NCBI GenBank assembly: GCA_965276665.1
Contig: OZ255620.1
Span: forward strand, 3,348,001-3,412,000
Direction: 5' to 3'
Length of the DNA: 64,000 nt
Source of the DNA: CAWGJC01 sp965276665
GTDB taxonomy: Bacteria > Pseudomonadota > Alphaproteobacteria > Acetobacterales > Acetobacteraceae
Below are positions 7,606-16,114 of the stretch, piece by piece. A model generated the notes under the pieces. It worked only from the letters and a program-made list of their open reading frames with translations, ran no database searches and had not been told where the DNA came from. How positions within the stretch are numbered: position 1 is the stretch's first letter; each line of letters opens with the position of its first letter. The translations under genes and the position numbers were made by a program.

Positions 7606-9688
7606 GGCGCCGCGCCTCCGCCTGCCGCAGCAGCAGATTGCCGGTGGCGTCCGTCGTCGCCAACCAGCCGGGCAGCACGATCGTGGTGGTATCCTCCTGC
7701 TCGATGATCGCCGGCCCGGGCAGCGTTTGCGTGAGCGTGAGCGCGTCGCGCTGCCAGACCGCAGCCTGCATCTCCGCGCCATCGAGGAAGACCGGCCGTG
7801 TCCCGGCGCGGGGAGGTGCGTGTCCAGCCACGTTCGCGGGCGAAAGGCGCGCGAGCGAGACCGGCGAGAGCTCGCCGACCACGCGCAGCCTCTCGGTGGT
7901 GATCTCCACCGGGCTCGACGGATCGCGGAAACTGTAGATTTTCTCGTGCGTCTGGTGGAACAGCTCGGTGAGCGCCGCCGCATCCGGCGCTTGCCGCAAC
8001 GTATCCGGCACCGCGACCGGCAGGTCGAAGGCCTGGCCGCCATAGCGCATATCCGCGGTGAGCTCGGTGCGCGTGCCGCCGAGCAATTCGCCTTCCGAGG
8101 CGATCCATCCCGCTGCCACGCTCTCCAGCCTGTCGTAGCAACGCGCTAGCTCGGCCAGCGCCGGCGCGCCCTCTTCCAGGCGGACCATGCGCGAGCTGAC
8201 GAAATCCCGCTTCACATCGGCGAGGATCGCGCCGAGCGCGCAGAACGTGCTCGGCGTCGCCGGCACGATGACCGTGCCGATGCCGGCATCCTCGGCGAGG
8301 TGATTGGCGTGCGTGGGGCCGGCGCCGCCGAACGCGACCAGCGCGTAGCCGCGCGCATCCTCGCCCTTCTGCGCGAGATCGCGCGCGATCTCGCTCGACA
8401 TCACCGCGGTGGTGATGCGGATCGCCGCTTCCGCGACCCGCCGCGCGCGATCTGCGCCGGTCATCGCCAGCGCATCGGCGACGCGTTCGAGCGCCGCTTC
8501 CGCCGCGTCGCGGTCGAGGCGCAGTCGGCCGCCGAGAAAATGCGCGGCGTCGATATAGCCGGCGAGCAGATAGCAATCGGTGAGCGCCGCCGCGGTGCCG
8601 CCGCGCCCATAGCAGGCGGGGCCCGGCGCGGCGCCGGCGCTTTGCGGGCCGACCTTCAGCCGCTTCTGCGCATCGACCCAGACGAGCGAGCCGCCGCCGG
8701 CGCCGATCGCGCTGACCGCGACCACAGGCACGATCAGCGGCAATCCACCGACATGGGTGCGCGTCGTCTGCGCCGGCTGCCGCGCCTGGATCACCGACAT
8801 GTCGGCGCTGGTGCCGCCCATGTCGACGGTGATGAGATCGGCGAATTCGGTGTCGCGCGACACGGCGGCGGCGGCGGTGACGCCGGAGGCCGGGCCCGAG
8901 AGTATGGTGTCGATCGGCCGCTGCCGCGCCGTGTCGATGCTGAGCGTGCCGCCGTTGTTGCTGGTGATGTAGACCGGCGCCGCGATGCCGGCGGCCGCGA
9001 CGCGCGTCTGCAGCCGGTCGAGATAGGCGGTCATCAGCGGCTGCACATAGGCGTTCATCAGCGCCATCAGGCAGCGCTCGTATTCGCGCCGCTCGGGCCA
9101 GATCGCGGCGGATTCGCTCACCGCGACGCCGGGCAGGCGCGCGCGCAAACCCGCCGCCACCGCCGCCTCGAATTCCGGGTTGGCGTAGGAATGCAGCAGC
9201 ATGACCGTTACCGCATCGACGCCCGCCGCACGGAACGCGGAAGTGGCGTCGTCGAGCTCGGCATCCTCCGCCTCGGCGACCGGCGCGCCCCGCACGTCGA
9301 GCCGGGCGGAGACCTCGCGCACCAGGTTGCGCGCAACCAACGGTTCCTCGCGGTCGATCAGGAAGCTGAACGCGCTCGGCAGCTGCGAGCGGGCGATTTC
9401 CAGAACGCCGCGATTGCCGCGCGAGACGACGAGGCCGAGTTTCGCGCCACGCCGCTGGATGATGGCGTTGAGCGCGAGGGTGGTGCCGTGCACCACGAGC
9501 TCGACATCGCCGGCGGCGATGCCGGCGCGCGCGATCAGCTGCGGCAGGCCGCGCTCGACGGAGAGGGAGGGATCCTCCGGCACGCTCGGCTCCTTGTAGC
9601 GCACCAGCCGGCCATCGGGGCCGGTCAGCACGAAATCGGTGAAGGTGCCGCCGACATCGATGCCGATGCGGCTGCCGCGCGCGATCAT
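7589..9688 (-). CDS. hyuA: hydantoinase/oxoprolinase family subunit A
   Basis: ATP-dependent ring-opening subunit of the N-methylhydantoinase/5-oxoprolinase/acetone carboxylase superfamily, 699 aa as is typical. The N-terminal actin-like ATPase signature is GIDVGGTFTDFVL (residues 9-21) and the second phosphate motif is VDMGGTSADMSVI near residue 290, followed by a Gly-rich GAGGGSLVWVD. The middle hydantoinase A domain contains GGAGPTHA near residue 450. Its start overlaps the hyuB stop by 4 bases (ATGA), so the subunits are coupled. The actual substrate (hydantoin, oxoproline, a ketone or another amide/lactam) cannot be told from sequence. Confidence 0.93.
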   Translation of the reverse strand: MIARGSRIGIDVGGTFTDFVLTGPDGRLVRYKEPSVPEDPSLSVERGLPQLIARAGIAAGDVELVVHGTTLALNAIIQRRGAKLGLVVSRGNRGVLEIARSQLPSAFSFLIDREEPLVARNLVREVSARLDVRGAPVAEAEDAELDDATSAFRAAGVDAVTVMLLHSYANPEFEAAVAAGLRARLPGVAVSESAAIWPERREYERCLMALMNAYVQPLMTAYLDRLQTRVAAAGIAAPVYITSNNGGTLSIDTARQRPIDTILSGPASGVTAAAAVSRDTEFADLITVDMGGTSADMSVIQARQPAQTTRTHVGGLPLIVPVVAVSAIGAGGGSLVWVDAQKRLKVGPQSAGAAPGPACYGRGGTAAALTDCYLLAGYIDAAHFLGGRLRLDRDAAEAALERVADALAMTGADRARRVAEAAIRITTAVMSSEIARDLAQKGEDARGYALVAFGGAGPTHANHLAEDAGIGTVIVPATPSTFCALGAILADVKRDFVSSRMVRLEEGAPALAELARCYDRLESVAAGWIASEGELLGGTRTELTADMRYGGQAFDLPVAVPDTLRQAPDAAALTELFHQTHEKIYSFRDPSSPVEITTERLRVVGELSPVSLARLSPANVAGHAPPRAGTRPVFLDGAEMQAAVWQRDALTLTQTLPGPAIIEQEDTTTIVLPGWLATTDATGNLLLRQAEARRHDAAA

Positions 9689-11682
9689 TCCGCGGCCTCC
9701 GCCATCGCCCGCCGTAACCGGTCCCGGGCGGCGTCGGGATCCGGCAGCAGCGTGCCGGGCGCGCCGTGCGCGGGGGCGGCGATGCCGGGGATGGCCGCCT
9801 CGAACAGCCGCGTGCGCACATCCTGCCGCAGCGCTTTCGGCAGCGCATAGAGCCGGCGATTGATCTCGCGCATCGTCGCGTCGGTGAACACCGAGTCCCA
9901 GGCGTCACGCTCCGGGCCGAAGGTGAAGTCGCGCGGCGGATCGGTGTTGGAGCGCCGGCGCCGCGCCGCGTCGGTCGCCGCGATGTCGAGCGCGCCGTTG
10001 CGGAGGATCACGCCGTAATCGCGCTCCGCTGCCGCTGCGGTGACGAAGCCGCGCAAAACGTCGCCCGCGACGAGGGCCGGGTCGCGCTGCAGCGGGTCGC
10101 CGTAGCCGCCGCCGCCGGGCATCAGCACCGTCACGGTGTCGCCACGGCGGACATGCAGCTCGTGGATCTTGCCGAGAATGCGCTCGCCGGCGCGGCCGCG
10201 ATTCTCGATGATGCGCATCGGCGCGCCGGGCTGGCCGCCGGCGACGCCGAAGGCCGGGAAGCGGATCCGGTCGAGGCCGCGCGCGAGAAAAATCCCGCCA
10301 TCGCAGAGAATCTCGACGGTGATCGCCTGGCCGACGCCGCCGCGCCAGCGCCCAGGGCCGCCCGAATCCGGCCGGATGTCGTAGTCGAGCACGCGGATGC
10401 TGCTCTGCGCCTCCACCAGCTCGGTCGGCTGGTTGCGCATGTTGTTGAGGCTGTTGTCGCGTGCGTCGAACCCGTCGCGTCCGTCGAACGCGCCCATCCC
10501 GCAGCGCATCGGCTGGATCACCTCGACCATGCGGGAGGCGCCGTCGGCGGCGATCTCGGCCAACGAGATCGTCACCATCGTGCCGCCCGAGGGCGCGGGC
10601 AGCAGGGCGGGGGCGGCCTTCAGCATGGCGCCGCTCACCGAATCGAACAGCCGGTACGGCACGCTGTTGCGCACGCAGACCGCGTCCGGATATTCGGCAT
10701 TCAGCACCGAGCCGCGCGGGTTCACCACGCTGATCGGCCGGTACATGCCGGCATTGTGCGCCATCAGCGGATCGAGCGTGGTGAGGATGGTGGTCAGCCG
10801 AAAACTCAGCCAGTACATCCGGCGGCCGAGGCTCGGCACGTTGTAGGCGGAGCGCACCGCGGGATCGGTGCCGGTAAGATCGAGCTCCACCGCCCCGTCA
10901 CGCACCCGCATCGCGAGCCGCACGCGGATCGGGATGCCGCTCACCATATCGTCGTCGAGCAGATCCCAGAATTCGTAGGTGCCTTCGGGGATGCGGCGGA
11001 ACACCGCGCGCGCCTTCTGCTCGGTATCGTCCTGCAGCTCGCGCTCGGCGGCGAGCAGACGCGCCACGCCCTGCCGCGCGATGAGGTCGCCGAGACGCCG
11101 TCCGCCGGTCTCGAGTGCGCCCAGCATCGCCTTCAGATCGCCGATCACGATCTCGGGCATGCGCGAATTGACCCGCAGGATCGCGAGGAACTCCTCATTC
11201 ACCACGCCGCCCTTCACGAGTTTCATCGGCGGGATGCGGAAGCCTTCCTGGAAGATCGAGGTCAGCGCGGGCGACACGCTGCCCGGCACCATGCCGCCGA
11301 TATCCGAGCAATGCACGAAGGACCAGCCATAGGCGATGATTTTTTCGGATGCGAAATAGGGCTGGATCACGTGCAGATCCGGCAGATGAGTCGAGAGACC
11401 CTGCGACGTGTAGGGGTCGTTGGTGATGATCACGTCGCCGGGCGCGAGGCCGGGCACCGCGTCGATCGTGCTGCGGAAATTGGTGTCGATCAGGAAGCTG
11501 AACGTCGCCGACGGTGGATAGGCGAAGACGTCGCCCTCGGTATCGAGCAGGGCGGTGGCGAAATCCGCCGCCTCCTTGACGTAGCTCGATCGCGCGGCGC
11601 GCTGCACGGCGAAATACATCTCGTCGGTGATCGCGCGCAGCTTGCGGCTCATCACCTCGAGCTCGACAGAATCCAGTCCCAT
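9685..11682 (-). CDS. hyuB: hydantoinase B/oxoprolinase family subunit B
   Basis: Partner subunit of HyuA, 665 aa. The ATG at 11682 follows AAGAGGAAA and gives the family-typical start MGLDSVELEVMSRKL; upstream in-frame sequence is the antisense of the next gene. Recognisable family blocks are YTSQGLSTHLPDLH with HCSDIGGMVPGS near residues 95-135, GGVGQAITVEILCDGG near residue 460 and the Gly-rich VLMPGGGGYGDPLQRDP near residue 530. The C terminus carries a longer Arg-rich tail than the shortest family members. It is the first gene of the hyuB-hyuA-FAD operon and lies divergent (95 bases) from a periplasmic binding-protein gene. Confidence 0.93.
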   Translation of the reverse strand: MGLDSVELEVMSRKLRAITDEMYFAVQRAARSSYVKEAADFATALLDTEGDVFAYPPSATFSFLIDTNFRSTIDAVPGLAPGDVIITNDPYTSQGLSTHLPDLHVIQPYFASEKIIAYGWSFVHCSDIGGMVPGSVSPALTSIFQEGFRIPPMKLVKGGVVNEEFLAILRVNSRMPEIVIGDLKAMLGALETGGRRLGDLIARQGVARLLAAERELQDDTEQKARAVFRRIPEGTYEFWDLLDDDMVSGIPIRVRLAMRVRDGAVELDLTGTDPAVRSAYNVPSLGRRMYWLSFRLTTILTTLDPLMAHNAGMYRPISVVNPRGSVLNAEYPDAVCVRNSVPYRLFDSVSGAMLKAAPALLPAPSGGTMVTISLAEIAADGASRMVEVIQPMRCGMGAFDGRDGFDARDNSLNNMRNQPTELVEAQSSIRVLDYDIRPDSGGPGRWRGGVGQAITVEILCDGGIFLARGLDRIRFPAFGVAGGQPGAPMRIIENRGRAGERILGKIHELHVRRGDTVTVLMPGGGGYGDPLQRDPALVAGDVLRGFVTAAAAERDYGVILRNGALDIAATDAARRRRSNTDPPRDFTFGPERDAWDSVFTDATMREINRRLYALPKALRQDVRTRLFEAAIPGIAAPAHGAPGTLLPDPDAARDRLRRAMAEAAE

Positions 11683-11777
11683 CGGATTTCCTCTTGGCGG
11701 ACTGGTTTTCCTATCGAATACTGCGATGCAGCACAACCAGCCGCTCCCCAGGTTGATGCATCGATCGGAGACGCCGC

Positions 11778-13373
11778 ATGAAACGCCGCGACCTCGCGCT
11801 GACCGGCCTTGCCACGCTGCTCGCCAGCCGCTCGGCGAAGGCGGCCAGCACTGCGCCTGCGGCTTCCGGCAAGACGCTCCGCATCGGGCTGAGCCAGGAA
11901 ACCACCTCGCTCTATCCAAACTGGTTCGTCACCACCGGCAACCAGCAGATCGCGAGCCACATCTTCGACAATCTCGTCGAGATGGACGCATCGAGCCAGC
12001 CGCAGCCGGGGCTCGCGGTCTCCTGGCGCTCGCTCGATCCGCTGAACTGGGAATTCAAGCTCCGCCAGGGCGTGACCTTCCATGACGGTACGAAATTCAC
12101 CGCCGACCACGTGATCGCCACTTTTGATCATGCCCGCACCATCCAGGGCGTGGGCGCTCCGGCCGGCGCCTATCTGCGCGGCAAGACCTACACCAAGGTC
12201 GACGATTTCACCCTGCATATGAGCACGACGGAGCCCGATCCGCTGCTGCCGAACGAGCTCTCCGTCATCTACGTCTATCCGCGCGCCGCCTCGGTCGAGC
12301 AGTTCGACAGCGGCGCGGCGGCGATCGGCACCGGGCCGTACAAGCTGCGCGAATGGGCGAAGGGCAGCCGCATCGTGCTCGAGCGCAACACGGAATATTG
12401 GGGCCCGGCGCCGGAATGGGACCGCGTCGAGCTGCGCCCGATCGTCTCGCCGCCCTCGCGCACCGCGGCGCTGCTCAACAACGAGGTGGACATCATCAAC
12501 GACGTGCCGCCCGCGGATGTCGGTCGGCTGCGGGACACGGCGGATCTCACGATGTTCACCCGGGCCGGCGAGCGGATCCTGTTCCTCACGCTGGACAGCA
12601 GCCGGGACATCTCGCCCTACGTGCTCGGCGATGACGGCAAGCCGCTCTTCCCGAACCCGCTGCGCGACTGGCGGGTGCGTAAGGCGATCTCGCTGGCGAT
12701 CGATCGGGACGCGCTCGTCGCCCGGCTGATGGACGGGCTCGGCGTGGTCGCCGGCCAGGTCGCGAGCCCCGGAATGTCGGGCTACGATCCGAGCATCAAG
12801 CCGGTGGCCACCGATCCCGCCGCGGCGAAGAAGTTGCTGGCCGAGGCAGGCTATGCCGACGGGTTCCGCCTCGTGCTGCATGGGCCGAACGACCGCTACG
12901 TGAACGATTCGCTGATCCTGCAGGCGGTGGCCTCGATGATCACCCGGATCGGCCTACGCTGCGAGGTGAGCGCGCTGCCTTGGGCGATCTTCGGCGGCAA
13001 CCAGATGACCGGCGGCCCGGGCGGCATCCCGGCCTATAGCGCGACGCTCTACGGCTTCGGCACCGCGACCGGCGAGACGATGTCGCAGCTCTGGATGCTG
13101 CTGCACACGCGGAACAAGGAGCGCGCGCTCGGCCACGCGAATGCCGGCGGCTACTCCAACATGCGGCTCGACTCTCTGCTCGAGCAGGCGATGGTGACGT
13201 TCGACGTCGCGGAACGGCAGAAGATGCTGGGCGTGGTCAGCGCCGGCTTCATGAACGATGTCGCCCTGGTGCCGATGTTCTGGCAGGTGAATGCCTGGGC
13301 GGCGCGCAAGGGCCTCACCTATCAGCCGCGCATCATGGACGTCACCCATGCGATGGGCGTGCGATCGGCCTGA
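11778..13373 (+). CDS. ABC transporter substrate-binding protein, family 5 (peptide type)
   Basis: Exported binding protein of 531 aa. The N terminus KRRDLALTGLATLLASRS is a twin-arginine-like export signal. Family 5 signatures are LNWEFKLRQGVTFHDGTKFT near residue 95 and VRKAISLAIDRDALVARL near residue 300. It is divergent from hyuB and so may deliver the substrate of the HyuAB enzyme. No permease or ATPase gene is next to it. A hairpin lies just past its stop codon. Confidence 0.92.
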   Translation: MKRRDLALTGLATLLASRSAKAASTAPAASGKTLRIGLSQETTSLYPNWFVTTGNQQIASHIFDNLVEMDASSQPQPGLAVSWRSLDPLNWEFKLRQGVTFHDGTKFTADHVIATFDHARTIQGVGAPAGAYLRGKTYTKVDDFTLHMSTTEPDPLLPNELSVIYVYPRAASVEQFDSGAAAIGTGPYKLREWAKGSRIVLERNTEYWGPAPEWDRVELRPIVSPPSRTAALLNNEVDIINDVPPADVGRLRDTADLTMFTRAGERILFLTLDSSRDISPYVLGDDGKPLFPNPLRDWRVRKAISLAIDRDALVARLMDGLGVVAGQVASPGMSGYDPSIKPVATDPAAAKKLLAEAGYADGFRLVLHGPNDRYVNDSLILQAVASMITRIGLRCEVSALPWAIFGGNQMTGGPGGIPAYSATLYGFGTATGETMSQLWMLLHTRNKERALGHANAGGYSNMRLDSLLEQAMVTFDVAERQKMLGVVSAGFMNDVALVPMFWQVNAWAARKGLTYQPRIMDVTHAMGVRSA

Positions 13374-13378
13374 GCCGG

Positions 13379-13395
13379 CCGCCAAGGCTTGGCGG
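13379..13395 (+). terminator. hairpin after the binding-protein gene
   Basis: A perfect stem, CCGCCAAG (13379-13386) and CTTGGCGG (13388-13395) with a one-base loop centre (in practice a shorter stem and larger loop), starts five bases after the stop codon. It is followed by a short T-containing stretch (CCCTGTTTG). It is a plausible intrinsic terminator separating the transport gene from the next cassette. Confidence 0.45.
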
Positions 13396-13470
13396 AGCCC
13401 TGTTTGTAGAAGCTGCGCAACCGTCCGGGAGCCAGCATGTTCTAACCTTGGGCGATGATGGAGCCGGTGG

Positions 13471-14538
13471 TTGACCAAGGTGCGGGTGGCGATCGTGGGG
13501 ACGGGCAATTGCGCGTCCTCGCTGGTGCAGGGCATCAGTTTCTACCGCGGCGCCGGGAGCAACGAGGAAATCCCGGGGTTGATGCATGCCGAGCTCGGCG
13601 GCTACCGCGTCGATGACGTGGGCGTGGTCGCGGCGTTCGACATCGCCCGCGCCAAGGTGGGCGTCGACCTCGCCGACGCGATCCTGGCCGAGCCCAACAA
13701 CACGCAGGTCTTTGCGCGCGTGCCGCGCACCGGCGTCATGGTGCAGCGCGGCCCGACCATGGACGGGATCGGCAAGTATCTGCGTGATGTGATCGAGGAG
13801 AGCGAGGCGCCCCCCGTCGACGTCGCCGATGCGCTGCGGCAGAGCGGCGCCGAGATCCTGGTCTCCTATTTGCCGGTGGGCTCGGAGCAGGCGACCCGGT
13901 TCTATGCGGAGCAGGCGCTCGCCGCCGGCTGCGCCTTCGTCAACTGCATCCCCGTCTTCATCGCCTCCGATCCCGCCTGGCAGGCGAAATTCGAGGCGAA
14001 AGGCCTGCCCCTGGTGGGCGACGACATCAAGTCCCAGCTCGGCGCGACCATCATGCACCGCATGATCGCGAACCTGTTCCGCGAGCGCGGCGTGCGGCTG
14101 GACCGCACCTATCAGCTCAATTTCGGCGGCAATAGCGACTTCCTCAATATGCTGGAGCGCGAGCGGCTGGAATCGAAGAAGATTTCCAAGACCCGCGCCG
14201 TCACCAGCCAGCTCGGCATGGAGCTGCCGGCGGGCGACGTGCATGTCGGGCCGAGCGACCACGTGCCCTGGCTGACGGACCGGAAATTCGCCTATATCCG
14301 CGTCGAGGGCACCACCTTCGGCAACGTGCCGCTGAGTTGCGAGCTGAAACTCGAAGTATGGGATTCGCCCAATTCGGCCGGCGTGGTGATCGACGCGGTG
14401 CGCTGCGCCAAGCTGGCGCTCGACCGCGGCATCGGCGGCGCGCTGGTCGGGCCGTCCAGCTATTTCATGAAGAGCCCGCCCGAGCAGTTCACCGACCACG
14501 AGGCGCGCGAGCGGACCGAGGCGTTCATCCGCGGCTGA
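13471..14538 (+). CDS. ino1: inositol-3-phosphate synthase, actinobacterial/archaeal class
   Basis: NAD-dependent isomerase that turns glucose 6-phosphate into 1L-myo-inositol 1-phosphate. At 355 aa it matches the short bacterial/archaeal class rather than the ~510-aa eukaryotic enzyme. The NAD site is AIVGTGNCASSL (residues 7-18). Family signatures are NFGGNSDFLNMLERERLESKK near residue 215, GPSDHVPWLTDRKFAYIRVEG near residue 250 and WDSPNSAGVVIDAVRCAK near residue 295. The start is a TTG; nearby ATGs at 13455 and 13458 are out of frame, and GGAG at 13459 serves as a ribosome-binding site. It heads a run of glycan-type genes, suggesting inositol or an inositol phosphate as a building block or acceptor. 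Confidence 0.92.
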   Translation: MTKVRVAIVGTGNCASSLVQGISFYRGAGSNEEIPGLMHAELGGYRVDDVGVVAAFDIARAKVGVDLADAILAEPNNTQVFARVPRTGVMVQRGPTMDGIGKYLRDVIEESEAPPVDVADALRQSGAEILVSYLPVGSEQATRFYAEQALAAGCAFVNCIPVFIASDPAWQAKFEAKGLPLVGDDIKSQLGATIMHRMIANLFRERGVRLDRTYQLNFGGNSDFLNMLERERLESKKISKTRAVTSQLGMELPAGDVHVGPSDHVPWLTDRKFAYIRVEGTTFGNVPLSCELKLEVWDSPNSAGVVIDAVRCAKLALDRGIGGALVGPSSYFMKSPPEQFTDHEARERTEAFIRG

Positions 14539-14542
14539 TGGC

Positions 14543-15133
14543 ATGGCGACAACCGTCACCCTGGTCCGCCACGGCGCCTACGGCCTGCTCGACAATGCGC
14601 TGGGCGGAAGGGCGCCGCATCCGCTCTCCGCCGAAGGCCGGGCGCAGGCCGCCCGCGTCGCCGCGGCGTTGGCCGGGCGGCCGATCGCGGCGGTGATCGC
14701 CTCGCCGGTCGCGCGGGCCGCCGAGACCGCCGGGGTGATCGCCGACCGGCTCGGCCTCCGGGTGGCGCTCGACCCGGATTTCGCCGAAATCGATTTCGCC
14801 GGCTGGACCGGACAATCCTTCGCCGCTCTGGCGGAGGAAGAAGCCTGGTCCGCCTGGAACCGCTTCCGCAGCACCGCCGGCGTGCCCGGCGGGGAGACGA
14901 TGCTCGCCGCCCAGGCGCGCGCGATGGCCGGGATAAGCCGGCTGGCCGCCGCGCATCCCGAGGGCGAGGTGGTGGTGGTGAGCCATGCGGACATCATCAA
15001 GTCGGTGCTGATGCACCTGCTCGGCAGCCCGCTCGATTTGATGCACCGGCTGAGTATCGGGCCGGGCTCGACCAGCCGCCTCGTGCTCCATCGCGACGAT
15101 GCCGCGATCCTGGCGATCAACCTGCCGCCGTGA
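14543..15133 (+). CDS. histidine phosphatase family protein (phosphoglycerate-mutase-like)
   Basis: Cytoplasmic phosphatase of 196 aa with the catalytic LVRHG motif at residues 7-11. The second catalytic His is in VVVVSHADIIKSV near residue 150, and the acidic proton donor region is DPDFAEIDFAGWTG near residue 80. These are the elements of the branch-1 histidine phosphatases (cobalamin phosphatase, GpmB-like). It starts four bases after ino1, so the two are coupled. Dephosphorylation of inositol 1-phosphate or of a sugar phosphate in the same pathway is a reasonable but untested role. Its 3' end overlaps the convergent gene by 17 bases. Confidence 0.88.
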   Translation: MATTVTLVRHGAYGLLDNALGGRAPHPLSAEGRAQAARVAAALAGRPIAAVIASPVARAAETAGVIADRLGLRVALDPDFAEIDFAGWTGQSFAALAEEEAWSAWNRFRSTAGVPGGETMLAAQARAMAGISRLAAAHPEGEVVVVSHADIIKSVLMHLLGSPLDLMHRLSIGPGSTSRLVLHRDDAAILAINLPP

Positions 15134-15980
15134 GAGCCGCCGCGACGCGCGCGATCACGCCGCCCCAGGCGCCCGGCGCCTCCTGCCGGTAGAGCCGCAT
15201 CGCCGGATACCAGGCCGAGCGCGAACCCTCCGCCCAGCGCCAATCGGCCGCATGCTTGAGCAGGGTCCAGGTCGGGACGCCGAGCGTGCCCGCGAGATGG
15301 GCGATCATCGTGTCGACGGTGATGACGAGGTCGAGCCCGGCGATCAACCTCGCCGTCTCGGCGATCGCCGCCGGGCAGCCCTGCGGATTGGCGACGCCGA
15401 GCGCAGCGGGTCCGGGTTGCAGCGACAGCATCGCGCCGAGCCCGGGCAGCTCGGCCAGCAGATGGGGCGGCACCGAGCGGGACGCGTCCCAGTTCCCGCC
15501 CGTCCAACAAAACCCGATCCCCGATCCGCCCGCCGGAGCAAGGCCGAGACCAGGCGGCGACAAATCCTCGGGCGGCAGGCGAAGCGCATGCGCCAGCTCC
15601 ATGATCTCGAGATCGCATTCCGCCGGGGGCGCCGGGGCGTCCACCCGGAACGGGATCAGCCGGTCGGGCCCCGCGACCTTTCTCAGCAGGGCGAGCAAAT
15701 CGGGCTGCACCTCGAGCGTGACCGAGGCCGCCTGCGCGCGGAGCGGGGCGAGGTAGCGCGCGTATTGCAGCGTGTCGCCGAGCCCGTGATAGCAGCGCAC
15801 CAGCACGTGCCGCCCGCGGAAATCCCGCCCATCCCACACCCAGCGCTGATGATAGGGCAGGCGCGGATCGTCGCGCGCGGCAGGGTCGCGGGCCGCCAGC
15901 ACGGCGTCGCTGATCGCCCAGGCGACGCGGTAATCGCCGCGCCGCATCGCCGTCATCCATTCGGCCTGCAAATCCCGCAT
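15117..15980 (-). CDS. glycosyltransferase family 9-like protein
   Basis: Protein of 287 aa whose C-terminal half resembles the GT9/heptosyltransferase-like domain found fused to TPR proteins. It has CYHGLGDTLQYARYLAPLR near residue 63, GFCWTGGNWDASRSVPPH near residue 165 and LVITVDTMIAHLAGTLGVPTW near residue 220, which corresponds to the D-T-x-x-x-H-x-A-G-x-L-G signature. The N-terminal region is short, with one possible helical repeat. It is the only minus-strand gene inside the cassette at 13.4-19.7 kb and overlaps the phosphatase gene convergently, so it must have its own promoter near 16000. Function as a true transferase is uncertain. Confidence 0.78.
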   Translation of the reverse strand: MRDLQAEWMTAMRRGDYRVAWAISDAVLAARDPAARDDPRLPYHQRWVWDGRDFRGRHVLVRCYHGLGDTLQYARYLAPLRAQAASVTLEVQPDLLALLRKVAGPDRLIPFRVDAPAPPAECDLEIMELAHALRLPPEDLSPPGLGLAPAGGSGIGFCWTGGNWDASRSVPPHLLAELPGLGAMLSLQPGPAALGVANPQGCPAAIAETARLIAGLDLVITVDTMIAHLAGTLGVPTWTLLKHAADWRWAEGSRSAWYPAMRLYRQEAPGAWGGVIARVAAALTAAG

Positions 15981-16026
15981 CGCCCTCGCGCTACCGCCGC
16001 CCGATCACTTTACGCCCATCCATGCA

Positions 16027-16058
16027 CCGGAACCGCGAAAGGCCGGAACCGCGAAAGG
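16027..16058. repeat. tandem duplication of a 16-base unit
   Basis: Two exact head-to-tail copies of CCGGAACCGCGAAAGG (16027-16042 and 16043-16058) lie in the 134-base divergent gap between the GT9-like and CgeB-like genes. This gap must hold promoters for both directions, so the duplication may alter a regulatory site or be simple slippage. Confidence 0.7.
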
Positions 16059-16114
16059 TATTGTCTCGTTGACTTCGACGTGAACGCGGAGAGACGCAGA
16101 GGCGTGGGCGGGGC

